From Panagrolaimus kolymaensis (lineage: Eukaryota; Nematoda; Chromadorea; Rhabditida; Panagrolaimidae): a DNA stretch of 64,000 bases. Location of the stretch: positions 8,184,001-8,248,000 of the forward strand of contig JAJQJQ010000003.1 of assembly GCA_028622995.1 (NCBI GenBank), written 5' to 3'. Under the pieces are notes generated by a model. It searched no databases. It had not been told where the DNA came from and saw nothing but the letters and a program-made list of their open reading frames with translations. The position numbers were made by a program, and so were the translations under genes. Positions 40,175-52,347 of this stretch are shown here, in pieces (within the stretch, counting starts at the first letter, position 1; every line of letters begins with the position of its first letter).

Positions 40175-43100
40175 ATGTCCTTTACGCATCGAGAGAATGC
40201 AACATGTTCAATATTAAATTCACAAGCGGGAAATTTATACAATTTATCAAGGTGGGTTAGGTTCGTTTATATTACACATACATACTTACATAATTATTTA
40301 ATAATGAAGTTGTTAGTCATAGATTTATTTTGGGGACGAAAAATATGGCAAATGAAGAGGAAGCGTTTCAGCATTGCTTATTCATAACTTTCGCACATTT
40401 TTTGAGATAAATTTAACTTAACTTAATTTGCATAAATCTTAAAGAACACGTTTTTTTATCTAAAAACGTGGGGGTTTTTGGTCTGAGTGTGAACTTGATA
40501 AACGGTTATTAAAATTTAAATAACACACTTTTGTGGGCTTTTTAAATCGTGAGTTTAATTAAATTTTGAAGTTAAGTGAATTTGTACTTTCGATAAGTTT
40601 TAAGCAGAAACCACATGTTTCAAGAATGAATTTTAATAACACCGAAATTTGAGTTTTCTTGGAGTCATAACAATTTTTGTGTCATAATTCTTAGTAATAA
40701 AAACTTTCATATTAGTTTTTATAGCTGTTTTTTATTAAGTCCAATTTTCCATAGAGTCTATAATTACCCCGCAAATACATAAAAGTAGCACTCCATTTAA
40801 GTACCTGATGATGAAAAATAAAATAAAAACCCTTTTTTAACTACCACCAACTTACTTACTAACTTTTTTTATTTGAAAAAAATATGGCTTTTAAAATTGT
40901 AATAAAATGCCTATTAGCAATAAAAAAAATAGGAAGGATATTTTTCTGCCATTTTTTTATGGAAGAATCTGGACGAAAAAAAGCGATTAAATTAATCGAA
41001 AAAAAGGCAAAAGGAAGAAGATTTTTTCCCAAAAATGGAAAAGACAGACATAAAACTTTATTGGCTTCCAAAAATATACCATCATTTCTCTAAAAAAAAG
41101 TGACACAATAGAAACAAAACAATTACATACGTGTGTGTGTGTGTGTTAGCTTGCCACTAAAAAAGTAATTTACGACAAAAAAACCCTTTTTCTGAAACAT
41201 TAATGACTGACATAAGCTTCTGCTGCACTCTTGCAAAAAATAAGAAACATTTTCAGGAAAAGCTTAAATAAAAAAATGTTGATGGCGGGAAAGGAATCTA
41301 TTTTTATATATTTTTTTGATAGATAAAATTCGGAGAATTGCTCAGAGTGTTAAAAATAAAATAAGTGAAAGAGGGCACAAGAATTAAAAGTCGCTTTTTT
41401 TAAAAAAAAAAAACAAAAATAAAAAACAATAACAAAACAAAAAATGTTTGCTAATTAAATACTTTTTTATCCTTTAGTACATGCTCTCCTGACTTTGATA
41501 AAAGTTTATGTTGGTATAATGTTACTTTTGGTGAACAAGGTCATCGAACATGTCCATTTAAATTTTGCACTTCGATACCAGGATGTGATCAAGTTGCAAG
41601 TAAGTACCTTTAACTATCGGCTTAGGTATTTTTAAACTATAATAAAAAAGCCTTTTTTTAGTTAATTACCGAGTAAATCGAATGTGTTATTCGAATGGAA
41701 CATGGGGGGAATCTGCATATTCTGAATGCATCGATGTTCTTAGAAATCATCAAAGATGTATAGCTGGTTACTGCCAAACTGTAAACTCAAAATATTTTTC
41801 ATACATTTAAATAATCTTTTAACTTTTTTAGTGCCCAGATTTATTACGTGAAACAGTAATAAATGTTTCTTTAGCTTTATCAGTGATTTCTGTAGGAGTC
41901 CTAGTTTCTGCATTAGTATTATTTTCTATTTTTGATTCAATTCAATGTCGCCGTTTATCCATTCACAAACATCTTGCCGTTGCATTCGTATTTAGATTCA
42001 CTTTTTTGGCTTTATGGACTATAGCAAATACAACTAATTTCTTTCGAGATTGTGCACATTTTAATTCGATACCACTTAGAAATTGGGAAATTCCATGTAA
42101 AATATTATTATGGTTTGTTATTTATTTCCAGGTAAAAATTTTAAATTATTTAGGGAGATTTTATTATTAAAAAAATTTGGTTTAAGGTGGCATCAGTAAT
42201 GTGGATGTTGATAGAAGGTTTATATCTTTACAGTAGATTTACGGTATTCGCTATGAGGCATGGTGAAGCGCCGTATTGGATTTATTGGTTAGCTGGATGG
42301 GGTATATATTTACTAGGATTTTATTTTTTTTCTTCTTTAAAACCATTTTTTTAGGTACTCCATTTGTTGCAGTAAATTCATGGGCTATAGTGCATCAATA
42401 TCAATCAAATAAAAATCCAAATAGTTTTTGTTGGGTACCATATGCTCAAGGGCCACATTTATGGATTTTAGCAGGAACTATGGGACTTGCATTAATTGTT
42501 CGTTCTTTTATTTTTAATGCACTTTTTTCCATTCATAAAAATTTTTCCTTTTTAGTTAAATGTTCTATTTTTGCTTGCTATTGTTATAATTTTAGTTCAA
42601 AAATTACGTACTGAAAACACAGCAGAATCAAAAAAGATTTGGTAAGTGCAAAAGAAAAGTTTTATATCTAACAAAAGAAAAATAATTGCTTTGATAAATA
42701 AATTTTATTTAAATCACGTATTTGGAAATATTTATTTTTAGGAGAACAGTAAAAGCTACAATTTTTCTTGTTCCATTGTTAGGGGTTTCAAATATACCAT
42801 TATTTTATGAACCTGAAGAGCCTGGTGCTATTTATATGCTTGGTTCAGCTATACTGCAGCATTCTCAGGTTTGAATTAATTTAGTCAAAATTTATGAAAA
42901 AAAAAAATGATTTTGATCTTACAGGGAATATTCATTGCCGTATTTTATTGCTTTCTTAATAGTGAAATTCAACATGCTGTTAGGCGGCAATTATCTAAAA
43001 TGCCTTTTAGTTGGTTAAGGTTCGTTATTTTTTTCGCTAGCTTTTAACATTAAAAATTAACAAAAACAAATGTTTTAGCTTTTTGCATCGACCTCGATTT

Positions 43101-43328
43101 GAAACTGAAAGAACGTATGTTCCGGAACACGGAGTAGTCAGTCGACGATTAGGAATGCCCATGGAAGAGCTAAATCAATCCACATCCATGATAATGTCCA
43201 CTACTCCGCCACATTCAAATCGAAATGGAGGGGGTGGAATTGAAGCAACTGCCGATATTAGATCCATAGATGCTGATGATTCAAAATTAACTAATGGAAC
43301 CATTTCCGAAAGAAGTACAAAACATTAA
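40175..43328 (+). CDS. pdfr-1: Class B (secretin-type) GPCR, PDF-receptor-like
   Basis: Exons 40175-40251 (tentative), 41478-41599, 41662-41780, 41832-42131, 42187-42301, 42355-42497, 42556-42641, 42742-42868, 42925-43019 and 43079-43328 give 477 aa with all phases consistent. The ectodomain is a hormone-receptor (HRM) module with cysteines and Trp in the family order (CWYNVTFGEQGHRTCP, CYSNGTWGES). Seven helices follow, with class B landmarks: HKHLAVAFVFRF (TM2), MWMLIEGLYLYSRF (TM3), CWVPY (ECL2), KATIFLVPLLGVSN (TM6), and QGIFIAVFYCFLNSEIQHAVRRQ (TM7/H8). A peptide ligand and Gs coupling are expected from the family. Closest to invertebrate PDF receptors by general appearance; another secretin-type receptor is possible. 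Exon 1 lacks a signal peptide, so further 5' exons are likely. Confidence 0.85.
41131..41146. repeat. (GT)n microsatellite
   Basis: A short uninterrupted GT run lies in the first proposed intron of the class B GPCR gene. Confidence 0.8.
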
Positions 43329-44118
43329 AAAAAATTATTCCCAAAAAACAAATTTTGTTGATTTTTTACTTTCAAATTTAACTATCTCAAATTTTTTATT
43401 GTAAAATAACTAAATTAAAGGCTTTAAAAAATGCATTTTTCTTGAGTACTTTCATTTTAGAAAGAAAGAAAAAAAGTAGTATTTAAAATATTTAAAAATC
43501 TTCCATGCACAAATGAATGATTTAACAACAACAAAAAAAACAAAAATAACTGGTGAATATTTAAAAACCAAACTTTTCATTCCACAAACAAAACAAGAAA
43601 AAGTTTTTTGTCGTTCTTTTTTTACTTTTTTCTTTTCAAAAAAATTATATGGTTAATTGTTTTTTATTTTATTCTTTTCTTTCCACAAAAAAGATTCCTT
43701 TGTTGCCAAATGTATGTTGTTCGTTCTCTCTCTCTGTTTTTAAACCACGCAAAAAATGTGTCTTTTTTTCATGCTTTATTTTTATTTTTATTATTTCTCT
43801 TAACAAATTATTTTTTTTTGGCGCAAATCGTGTTTGTTATTTTTTGTTAGATATATAAAAATTCTTTATTTTAATAAATTTTTTTTTATTTCTTCTTTTA
43901 AAAAAGGCTTTAGTAAAGTAATAACAATTTTTAAAAAACAACAGCACTAATTTTTTTGAAATAAAATTTAATTTTAAAGTAAAAAATAAAGAAAAAAACT
44001 AGTGATTAAATTTAAAAAAGTAACAATTATCTTTGCATAAAAAATTATTGGATTGAATGCAAAAAAGGGTAAGTTAAAAAAGTTTGAATTTTAAATAACT
44101 TTTTACTTTTAAATTCTT
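43329..44118. other. Spacer between convergent GPCR and homeobox genes
   Basis: 3' flanks of two convergent genes, with T-rich runs and AATAAA-like strings. No gene is seen. Confidence 0.5.
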
Positions 44119-44947
44119 TTAAACTTGGGGATAAAAGAAATAAGAATTTTGCGTTTGAGCGACGATGGATTCAGAGTTGTTAAAAGCATTCGACATTACA
44201 GGGACATTAACAAAATTAGGATGAATATAAGATTGTTGGGCAACGGAATAAGGAGTAAAGTTTGGGGAATTCGCTGGAATTGGATCACTCACATTTGAAG
44301 AAATATTGTAAAATGTTGTTGGACTCCAAGAAGTTTGAGCGCCGCTAGTTGGTTGTCGAGATATTGATTCTTCACTGCCATTACAGTATAAATTATTATT
44401 AAATATTCGATCAGATTTTTTGTTGTTTAAGTAATATTCTTTATTGTTGGTTCTTCTGACATCAAAATAATTAATACTTTCTGAATGTTCATTGTTGTTA
44501 ATTTCAGAAAATTTCCAATCATTCGTCGTTGATGATTCTTGGTTGTTTGAAAACCATGAAAAATTACTCCCGCTTTCAATATCTCCACTTATCTGAGTCA
44601 AATTGGGTATGGCTTTGTCGCTTACAAGTGGCAAATTTAAGGGGGCTAACATTCTGCTTAAAGTCGAAGGAATTAATCCATTTCGAAATCCAACACTGCT
44701 TTCATTTTCTTTCTTTACGTGGCGACGCTTTTTGGCTCGTCTATTTTGAAACCAAACCTATAAAGAAAAAATCAATAATAATAAAAAATTGTATTTTAAA
44801 GTTTACAGTGATTCGATTTTCAAGCAATCCCAATTGAGCTGCAAGCTCTTTTTTCACATCACTATTTGGATAATGGCAATGAGTAAATCGTTCTTCCAAT
44901 ACACGAGTTTGATGATCAGTGAAATGAGTGCGTTGGCGGGATCGCAT
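44119..44947 (-). CDS. Paired-class homeodomain transcription factor
   Basis: Exons 44947-44807 and 44757-44119 encode 259 aa. The homeodomain starts at the very N-terminus (MRSRQRTHFT) and ends WFQNRRAKKRR, with the family-typical helix 1 (VLEERF) and Q at position 50. The single intron falls between homeodomain codons 46 and 47 (RIT|VWF), the position typical of paired-class homeoboxes. The rest is Asn/Ser/Pro-rich and presumably disordered, ending SYFFYPQV. There is no paired domain and I could not identify an OAR motif. A TTTCTAAAAA-type site just upstream of the ATG may be a leader acceptor. The exact orthologue is not resolved; helix 1-2 (THCHYPNSDVKKELAAQLGLLE) is divergent. Confidence 0.88.
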
Positions 44948-46024
44948 TTTTTATATTTCTAAAAACGAAGAATATTTGAAAATAAATTAATTAAGAAAAA
45001 AAGTTAAAAAGTAAAAAACGAAAAAAAAAGATTTGATAGGTCTTTGAAAAAAAGTGGCTGAAAAGGCCTAAATTCTTCTAATTATTTTTTCATTTTCCTG
45101 ATTAACAATTCTTAGTAAAAACAATTTACAAAAAAAAAATTGTTGTTGTTTTTAAAAAATAACATAGAGCGTAAGAAAGGATATTGATGAATAAAAAAAG
45201 ACACGCACAGTAAAAAAAATTTTGATTGGTATTTATTTTTGTTTTGTTTTTTCGGCAGCTGGTGATTTCGATAACGACGCAATGCGATGGGAAAATTTGC
45301 GCAGAAACAAAAAAATTGCAGCTTTAAAATAAAAAAACAAGCAGCGAGCGATCACCAGACGGGATTTAAAACTATTAAAAAACAGTATTTTTCTTTGCCA
45401 ATCAAAGCAAAGTTTAAGCATTGAATAAAAAATGGGAACAAATTAGTTTTCAAAGAATCCAAATAAATAAATTGCAAAGTAATTGACTCACACCAAAGAG
45501 AAAAAAAAGTTAAGTTAAGTTGCGCCCAGATCATTCAAGAATAAAAAAATCACCAAAATGAAAATGACTTTTTTTGTTTCTTAGTTGCTTTTGCCTATCT
45601 CATCCTCCCATGGCCTCTTTTTTTTCAAGTGTCCACCAGCTGGTGGGTTAACTTTTGATGAGTTAGTAGTAGGCATTTTGCTTCTTTGTCGTTTGTTGTC
45701 TTGTCTCTATGACATTTATTTTATCCGCAGAAAAAAAAATGTCACAGATTTGATTGCACATTTAGAAAATTTATGCGACAGTAATTGCCATCAGTAAAAC
45801 TTTTTTTCTTTCAAAGTTTTTTTGTTATGCTTTGCTTTGATTTTCGGGATTTTTTCAATTTGTAGTGTTTATGTCTTTTTTAAAGCTTCCATCCAAGTAT
45901 AATATCTTCCTTTTATTGTTTTAACCGTAATTTTAACATTAATGAGAAAAAAAAAATATTATTAAAAAAAGTACATATTAAATTTTTAGGACTTAAATTT
46001 AAAAATTGTTTTAAGCAAAAAATA
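44948..46024. other. Intergenic, no gene seen
   Basis: Low-complexity flank between the homeobox start and the 3' end of the Neuralized gene. A moderately balanced patch near 45585-45790 has open frames but no splice or family support. Confidence 0.5.
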
Positions 46025-48520
46025 TTATGAAAAAAATAATTGTACAACATCTTGAATAGATTGTCGACACATAGGACATTTACCCAAATTTGACATCAAT
46101 TGTCGAGCGCATGATAAACACATACATACATGTCCGCAACGATATACGGCAGCATTAATAGAATTAGAAAAACATATAACACATTCGCTTGATTGTGGTG
46201 GGCCAAGACTTGGAGATTTTTCACGTTGATTCGAAATTATTATTGGAGCAGCAGTTGAAGTTGGTGGAGTAGGAGTGGTGAGAGCTGGAGAACCATGGCG
46301 AGGGGAAGTTATCGATGGCAACGATGAAACACTTCGAGGAGGAATTTGGGGAATTGGCAATTGTGGAGCTGATACAGCTGATCTAGGTGCAACATAAAGG
46401 GAAGCTAAATTACGTAAAATAATATTTTGTGCATTATCCAAAGATGCTTGAGCTCCATTTAAAGTTTCTCTTGTTCGAGAAATAGATGATTCCATTTCCG
46501 ATGAAGGCTGTCTTGGTGATGCCAAAATTAATCGAGGTGAATAAAATCGGGGTGCTTCGGGTGATGGCTGCCTTAGTGTCGTAGTCGTTGGTAAAGTGTA
46601 TCGTGGTGGAGCGGTATCTGCATGTAAAAGGCTTGAAAAATTATTCGATGATGAAGAAGGAGAATCATTATTCAAATTAAATAAAGAAGCAGCTGAATTT
46701 GATTCTCTTGTTTGAGATGAAAATGTTCTAGGCGAATTTCTATCTATCATTGAAAATGAATATGGCGGCAATGGACTCAAGCTATCCTCATGATTGGAAG
46801 CTCTTCCCAGAGTTGAAAGATATTCAGTTGAATCACGGGATGGTGAATTTAAGTTTAATGAAAGTCTTGGCGGTAGTGGTCTGGCTGGAGGTTCACTCGA
46901 TGATTCTCGACTGTCTTCCGAATCTTCCGATAAAGTATTCAATCTTTGAGGTTTGGTTAATTGAATTCGTTTAGTTCGTCCAAAAACATCAAAAAATGGC
47001 CATAATTCCACTGAAGTATCCATGTACATTATGGGTCGAGGAAAACCGCGGTTTTTAGCAAACAAAAGTCTTCCATCTTCTTTTAAACAAAATGATAGAA
47101 TATCTCCACGATCAGGCAATGCGGCAACATCTTTAATTACAACCCAATATTCTGGACGTTCAAGTAAATCATCACAATCTGCTGGAAGTTGAGTGGGTCG
47201 TAAAGTTCTTGGATTACAATTCGTCAATCCGAATGCCATACTTCCATGGAATGCTGTTTCAGTTTCCATAACCTTAAAATCATTGAAAATTAATTTTAAA
47301 AAAGGTAAAAATTAATTATTACTTTAATACTAACAACTTCATCAATCCTTATTGGTCGTTCAAGAAAGCAATAACCTCGATCAAATTCATTATCTTTTCT
47401 TGCAACTTCCCATTCAGATACTCGCAAAGCGTTGATTCCCATCATAACATGAAATCGATATGTAACTCCTTCGGGTCGAGGTGAAGAAGTGGCATTGATC
47501 GAAGAAGATACTGGTGGAGCAGGAATTGGTGGAGGTGGGGCAGTTGGAAGAGTTGCTATCGCCGCTGATGCAGCAGCGGAAGAAATTTCTTGAAGGGTGG
47601 ACGTAGGATGCCTCTTTTCTTCTATTGCAGTTGCAATAGCTCGAGTTCGATCGTTTATTTCGCCTTAAAAAAGTAAATAAAAATATATATTCCGGCAAAG
47701 TAAAAAGCTCACTCAAAAATTCAACAGCCACAGATTTTCCATAAATATCCATCATAACCCAAAGTGGCTTTGTAACATCAATTTCATGTAAATATGTTCC
47801 TCGACTATATCCATTACATCCAAGATATAATATTCCTGAGGAACTTAAATAAAAATGAAGTATTGAACCTTGAATGGAATATCTATCTGCTAACGCTTTA
47901 GCCCAATATCCAGTTTTAGCAGTTAAATCAGGGCATGCAAATCTATAAATTTTAATTAGAAAATTTAATAATGTTTAAAAGAAAAATGTTTACTTTGGAA
48001 GTTCAATATCTCGAAATGATGCAGGATCAACATTGGTTACACCAAATCTCAAAACGCCTGACCAACTGCTGCATACTTCCGTTAATCGAATGCATACAAT
48101 TTCATCAATTTCTATTGGTCTAAAATATATAATAAAATTAAGTTTCAATCCTTCCAAAAGTATTTGTATTTTACCTATCACTAAAAACCAAACCCTTGCA
48201 AAATACATTAGGTCTTCGTTTAGCAACCAATCGATCATCGCTTAAAGTAATATTTGAGCCATGAACTGTGTGCAATTTTAATAACGGCCTTGGAGATGAA
48301 ATAGTTCCACGATTTATAATAGTTTCATCGAAGGCGCATAAAGTTCGATTACTGCTACTTGATGTTGTTGTGGTTGTTCCACCTTTAAAAAAACACACCT
48401 TAGCACTCATTTTTAAAAAAAGAAAGAATAACAAATAAAGGATGACAAAGATAAAACAACAGCAACAACAAAACTCAAGATAAAAAGATCACCTGGTTTA
48501 TTAGAAGAAGAATTACCCAT
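46025..48520 (-). CDS. Neuralized-type E3 ubiquitin ligase (two NHR domains, RING)
   Basis: Exons 48520-48493, 48382-48175, 48119-47994, 47942-47713, 47663-47323 and 47272-46025 encode 726 aa. The N-terminus MGNSSSNKP is a myristoylation consensus, as in vertebrate NEURL1 (MGNN...). NHR1 spans about 40-195 (GLVFSDR, SGVLRFGVTNVDPASF, CPDLTAKTGYWAKAL) and NHR2 about 245-415 (AFGLTNCNPRTLRP, EYWVVIKDV, LWPFFDVFGRTKRIQL). A Ser/Pro-rich linker leads to a C-terminal C3HC4 RING (CVICFSNSINAAVYRCGHVCMC, CPMCRQSI). Neuralized proteins ubiquitinate Notch ligands of the DSL type at the plasma membrane and promote their endocytosis. Orthologous to C. elegans F10D7.5 by architecture. The central Ala/Pro-rich insert (about 215-240) is low complexity. 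Confidence 0.94.
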
Positions 48521-49601
48521 TCAATAAAAAAAATATATAGGAAAAAACAGCTGATTTTTTGATTTTTGAACAAAAAAAATTGAGATGAGTTCTAGCTTTT
48601 TGCTTTTGAGGTTCAAGCGTTGTTGAAATAAGAAAAAAAGAGAGAGATGTGTGACTAAAGTTGATCTACTGCCAAGTTGAACAAAGAAAAAAAGAATGAA
48701 AGCACACAAAAGTTTAACGAACTTTAACTTATTCTTTTTTTTTGTTCTTCTTACTCAACAGCTAACTAAATTCTGCTGCACAGTTGTTCATAAATTTTTA
48801 TTCATCTTCCAACGACAGCTAAGCTTTAAGAACATTGCATAGAAAGAAAAAAAAACTCCCGGAATAATCGCGTTTTTTTGTTCTTTTTTTCTCTTCCAAC
48901 AATGGAATATCTAATTAATGTAAAATAAAAATATGTTTGGCATAAATGTGACAAGTTGCCAGGCACGTTTGTTGGTAAGGGTTTTTGATTTTAGTATAAA
49001 AAAATGTTGGGTGAATTGAAATTTTCTCTGTGATGAAGAAAAGTGAGACGAGACTGACACTGAACTTGAAAGAAAATGCAAAGACGAAAAGCGTCATTTT
49101 GCGATCTGGAGGCCAATGATAATCGATAACCGATAAAAATAATGATAAAGTCCAGCAAAAAAAAGTATGAATCATGGTGCTTATTTTTGAAAACTTGTTT
49201 AACCAAGTAAAAATTGACAATAAATTGTTTAAAGAAAGAATACATAAATTCACAACGTTTTTAAATTTTTTATTAACAATTATTCAAAAAAAAAAGTTAT
49301 GTACAAGTAATAAAAATTAAATAAAAAAGCTTAAAATAATCGGTCTATTACTAAAAAAAATTATGAAAAATGTGTATGTATTTGAGTATCCGCTTTCTGG
49401 TCAAATTTAGATCAAATAAAAAAATATAAATAAAAAACAAACGGAAACGAAGCAAAGTTTTTTTTCTCAAACATATTTGGCCCAGCCGCGAATGTTAATA
49501 TAAAAATACATTTCATAATTATGGATTCAATCAATTTTTTTCTCTAATTTTGCATAAAATTTAGCTAAAAAAAGGAACAACGAATTGAATTATGCCAAAC
49601 T
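48521..49601. other. Intergenic, no gene seen
   Basis: 5' flank of Neuralized and 3' flank of the next small gene. Minus-strand frames at 48915-49253 are Phe/Leu/Ser-rich without splice support. Confidence 0.45.
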
Positions 49602-49888
49602 CTAAACATCTGGAGCGCATTCCGAAACTGTATTTCTTTGACGAACACGTCGAGTGTAATTTTGGTGGAGGATCATATGGAAGGGTTTACCAATGAAAAA
49701 GAATGTTCGTTGAAGCATTTCAGCTAAAAATTTACAAAGTTTTAGATCCAAAAAAAATTAATGAGAAAAAACTTACTCTTCATTTTGGCTTCAGTAACAG
49801 TAATTGCAACAACCTTTACAGCAGCTACATGTTCGTCAAGATTATGGAGGCAATCGTGAACAGCTTTAGTTCGATGCATATTTGCCAT
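49602..49888 (-). CDS. Small two-exon gene of unknown function (77 aa)
   Basis: Exons 49888-49777 and 49723-49602 join through a 53-nt GTAAGT..TTTTAG intron and keep frame. The product starts MANMHRTKAVHDCLHNLDEH, continues with VAAVKVVAITVTEAKMK, and ends RRVRQRNTVSECAPDV at a TAG. It has no signal peptide; the first half looks helical and the C-terminus is basic. Composition is balanced, unlike the surrounding low-complexity frames, which supports real coding. I do not recognise the family. Confidence 0.6.
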
Positions 49889-50345
49889 GGCTGCGTTGAT
49901 TAAAAAGGACGAATTCAATCAAAAAAATCAAATTAAAAAATCACTTGAGCCGAAACGGCTTTTATTTTGATTTGAAATTGAGATTTCAATTCGTTTTTAT
50001 ACGATTGCCGCAGAAAGAAAAAAAAACAAGTCAGCAGAAATAAAAAAAAAAAAGAACCATAAACATAAGACTAAAAGTGTCAACATCCAAAAAAAATCTG
50101 CTATAGACTGAGACTCTTTGTCTGAAAGCGCGAGCCGTCAGCTATTACAAATTTTAAAAAGCCAAAACTAAAGAAAGAACTTTGCACCTTTTTTTATTTT
50201 TATCACATGTAGATCGAATGTGAGAAAATTTATAATATTATGAGTAACTCAAAACATACATCAAGAAAGCTATTTTTTGTTTAAATAGTTCCATTAAAAG
50301 AAAAAACTTGTGTATGGAATTTTACGATAAACTATTACTTCCTTG
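49889..50345. other. Intergenic, no gene seen
   Basis: 5' flank of the 77-aa gene, with A-rich runs only. Confidence 0.4.
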
Positions 50346-50908
50346 GAAAATGAAATAAATATTTTTGAATAAATAATCCAAAACTTTAAAAAAAAAAGAT
50401 ATAGAGGATTGTGAAGAATCATCCTCTCTGAAACACGTATTGGTTTTTGTTCTTGAGAAATGAGTTTTGACCTTGCAACAAAAATATAGTAGGTGTTGAT
50501 AAACACTTTTTGGTTTTAAAAAACAAATTTCGATGCATCAGGTTCTCTTTTTTTGGCCTATTTACTAATGAAATTATCGAACGCTGATCCAGAGCAATAT
50601 ACCCATTTTGTTGATGTTCTCCTGTTTTGCAAAGAACATCAGCTCATAGTTATTTACATATACTTTTTGGAATAAATATGTTTCTCTGTTTTTTTGTACA
50701 CAGCTGTTTTCTATCTATTTTTCTTGTTTTTGTTAAAAACATTGAAAATCAAAGAAAGAAAGAAAGACACAGCAATCGCCAAAAAAAATTTTAAAGATCA
50801 TTTTCTCACGGCTCAGACAAAACTATTTTCGAAACATTTAAGTTTTATTTTGCCGATATGTATTTTTTTTTGGCTTTAGCCCTATTTAGTTTAAATTTGT
50901 TTTTAGGC
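50346..50908. repeat. Dispersed direct repeat, copy 1
   Basis: About 560 bp that recurs in the same orientation at 53334-53861. The best-conserved blocks are AAGATCATTTTCTCACGGCT with the roughly 60 bases after it, and a block around AGGATTGTGAAGAA. No long ORF is shared, so it is probably non-coding or an old mobile-element remnant. Confidence 0.7.
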
Positions 50909-51738
50909 GCGGTTCACATCTGTGTTTACTGTTTCTTAAGTTTTAATTCATTTTTTGGATAAAATCTCTTATTTAGCTTTCCTATTCATCTTTTCTTCTT
51001 CTTCTTTTGATTTTTTATATAAAAAAATGGAAAAGGTTGATTTGCCTTTCAGTAGTTTTCATAATAATATGAATTTGAAAAATTCTTTTTAAAGAATGCA
51101 TTGATTCAAAGTTTTTCTTTTCCAAATTCTATAATTTCATATATTTGTGAAAACCAGCGAACAAAGTTTTGATAAAACTTTATTTTTCTTGCAAATATTT
51201 TTGGTCAAAAATCCTTACGGTTCGAAAATTATTCATTTAAGGAGGAACATTTTAAAATTTTTATTTCAGACTTTATCACAAACATGGGATGAAAGTTTTA
51301 GTTTATCCCCCACAACATAACACTTTATTTTAAACTTAGATTCAACTTATCCAATAATCAAGTAATGATGGACTTGATATTTAAAACCATAATAATTCAA
51401 TGTTGCTAAATAACATGAAAACCTTTTGGGCATTCACCTCGTTCATCATAACAGGGAATAATTAAAGTATAACTATTACTATTAAATAAATCCTTTTTTC
51501 CCTTTATCTTTATTTCAAGTTTCTATTGAAACCGAAAATGAAGCAAAACAACCAAAGCTTCTCGAAACTGAAGCGGCGGCATATGATTTCATTTTGCTTT
51601 TCTTTGCCTTTTATAACGTATCCATTTGTCATCAAAAACACAGGATAAAAATATTAAAACATTTATTATTATTATTACATACAAGCTTCTTAAAGAAGAA
51701 AACATTGAGATGAAGCAACACCAAGAGAATGAGTGTTT
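50909..51738. other. Intergenic, no gene seen
   Basis: 3' flank of the Cys-rich membrane protein gene. A/T-rich with no supported exon. Confidence 0.45.
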
Positions 51739-52347
51739 TTACCAAAGTTGACCACCAAAGAAGAAAACGAAGTATCCAATGAGAGCCATTCCAGCAAATT
51801 TCCAAGCACCATATTTTGTTTCGACGATTCCATTCGTATGTCTTTTAAGTTCATATTCAATTTTTGGTTCATGAGGAGGAGCATTTTTAGTTGAAGTTGT
51901 AGTAGTAGTTGTAGTTGTTGGTGGTTTAGGAAGAAAAGGATCACAATCTCCAGTACGAAGTTTTCCTCCTTCTTTCTAAATAATGAATTTTATAAAGTTT
52001 AAGAATTTATCAAAAAAACTCACTTCTGAAAGATTATTACCGGCGCCATCTTTACAAACCATGTCTTCACCTTCGCATCCAACTCCAGAATAATATACTC
52101 TATCAATTACACAGCCCCAAGAAAAACATTTGCAATTTTTAATTCCTTCAGGAACTAAAATTTAAAGATTTGTTTTTAGGTTAAAAAAAAGAAAAAGAAA
52201 CTTACTTCTATATGGACGATGAAGACGAGTTTTACATTTTCTTGCAGTTGGACAATCTCCATCCCTTTCTTTATATCTTTTAAAGGATGCAGGACAGATG
52301 AGAGAAGCAAAAACAGCAGAAGCGAGAAGAGCGACGACGAGTTTCAT
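51739..52347 (-). CDS. Small Cys-rich secreted/membrane-anchored protein (169 aa)
   Basis: Exons 52347-52206, 52154-52024 and 51975-51739; phases agree. The signal peptide is MKLVVALLASAVFASLICPA. The ectodomain has about ten cysteines, including CPTARKCKTR, CKCFSWGC and CEGEDMVCKDGAGNNLSE, and looks like a small disulfide-bonded domain. A Thr-rich linker (eight Thr in a row) follows, then a charged stretch and a C-terminal hydrophobic helix (FAGMALIGYFVFFFGGQLW). The tail could be a membrane anchor or a GPI signal. The Ly-6/three-finger idea is tempting but the cysteine spacing does not clearly match. Function is unknown; a surface or extracellular role is inferred. Confidence 0.75.

Noticed and set aside
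43608..43858. Phe/Leu-rich ORFs after the GPCR
   Set aside because: They derive from T-rich 3' flank and overlap each other in two frames.
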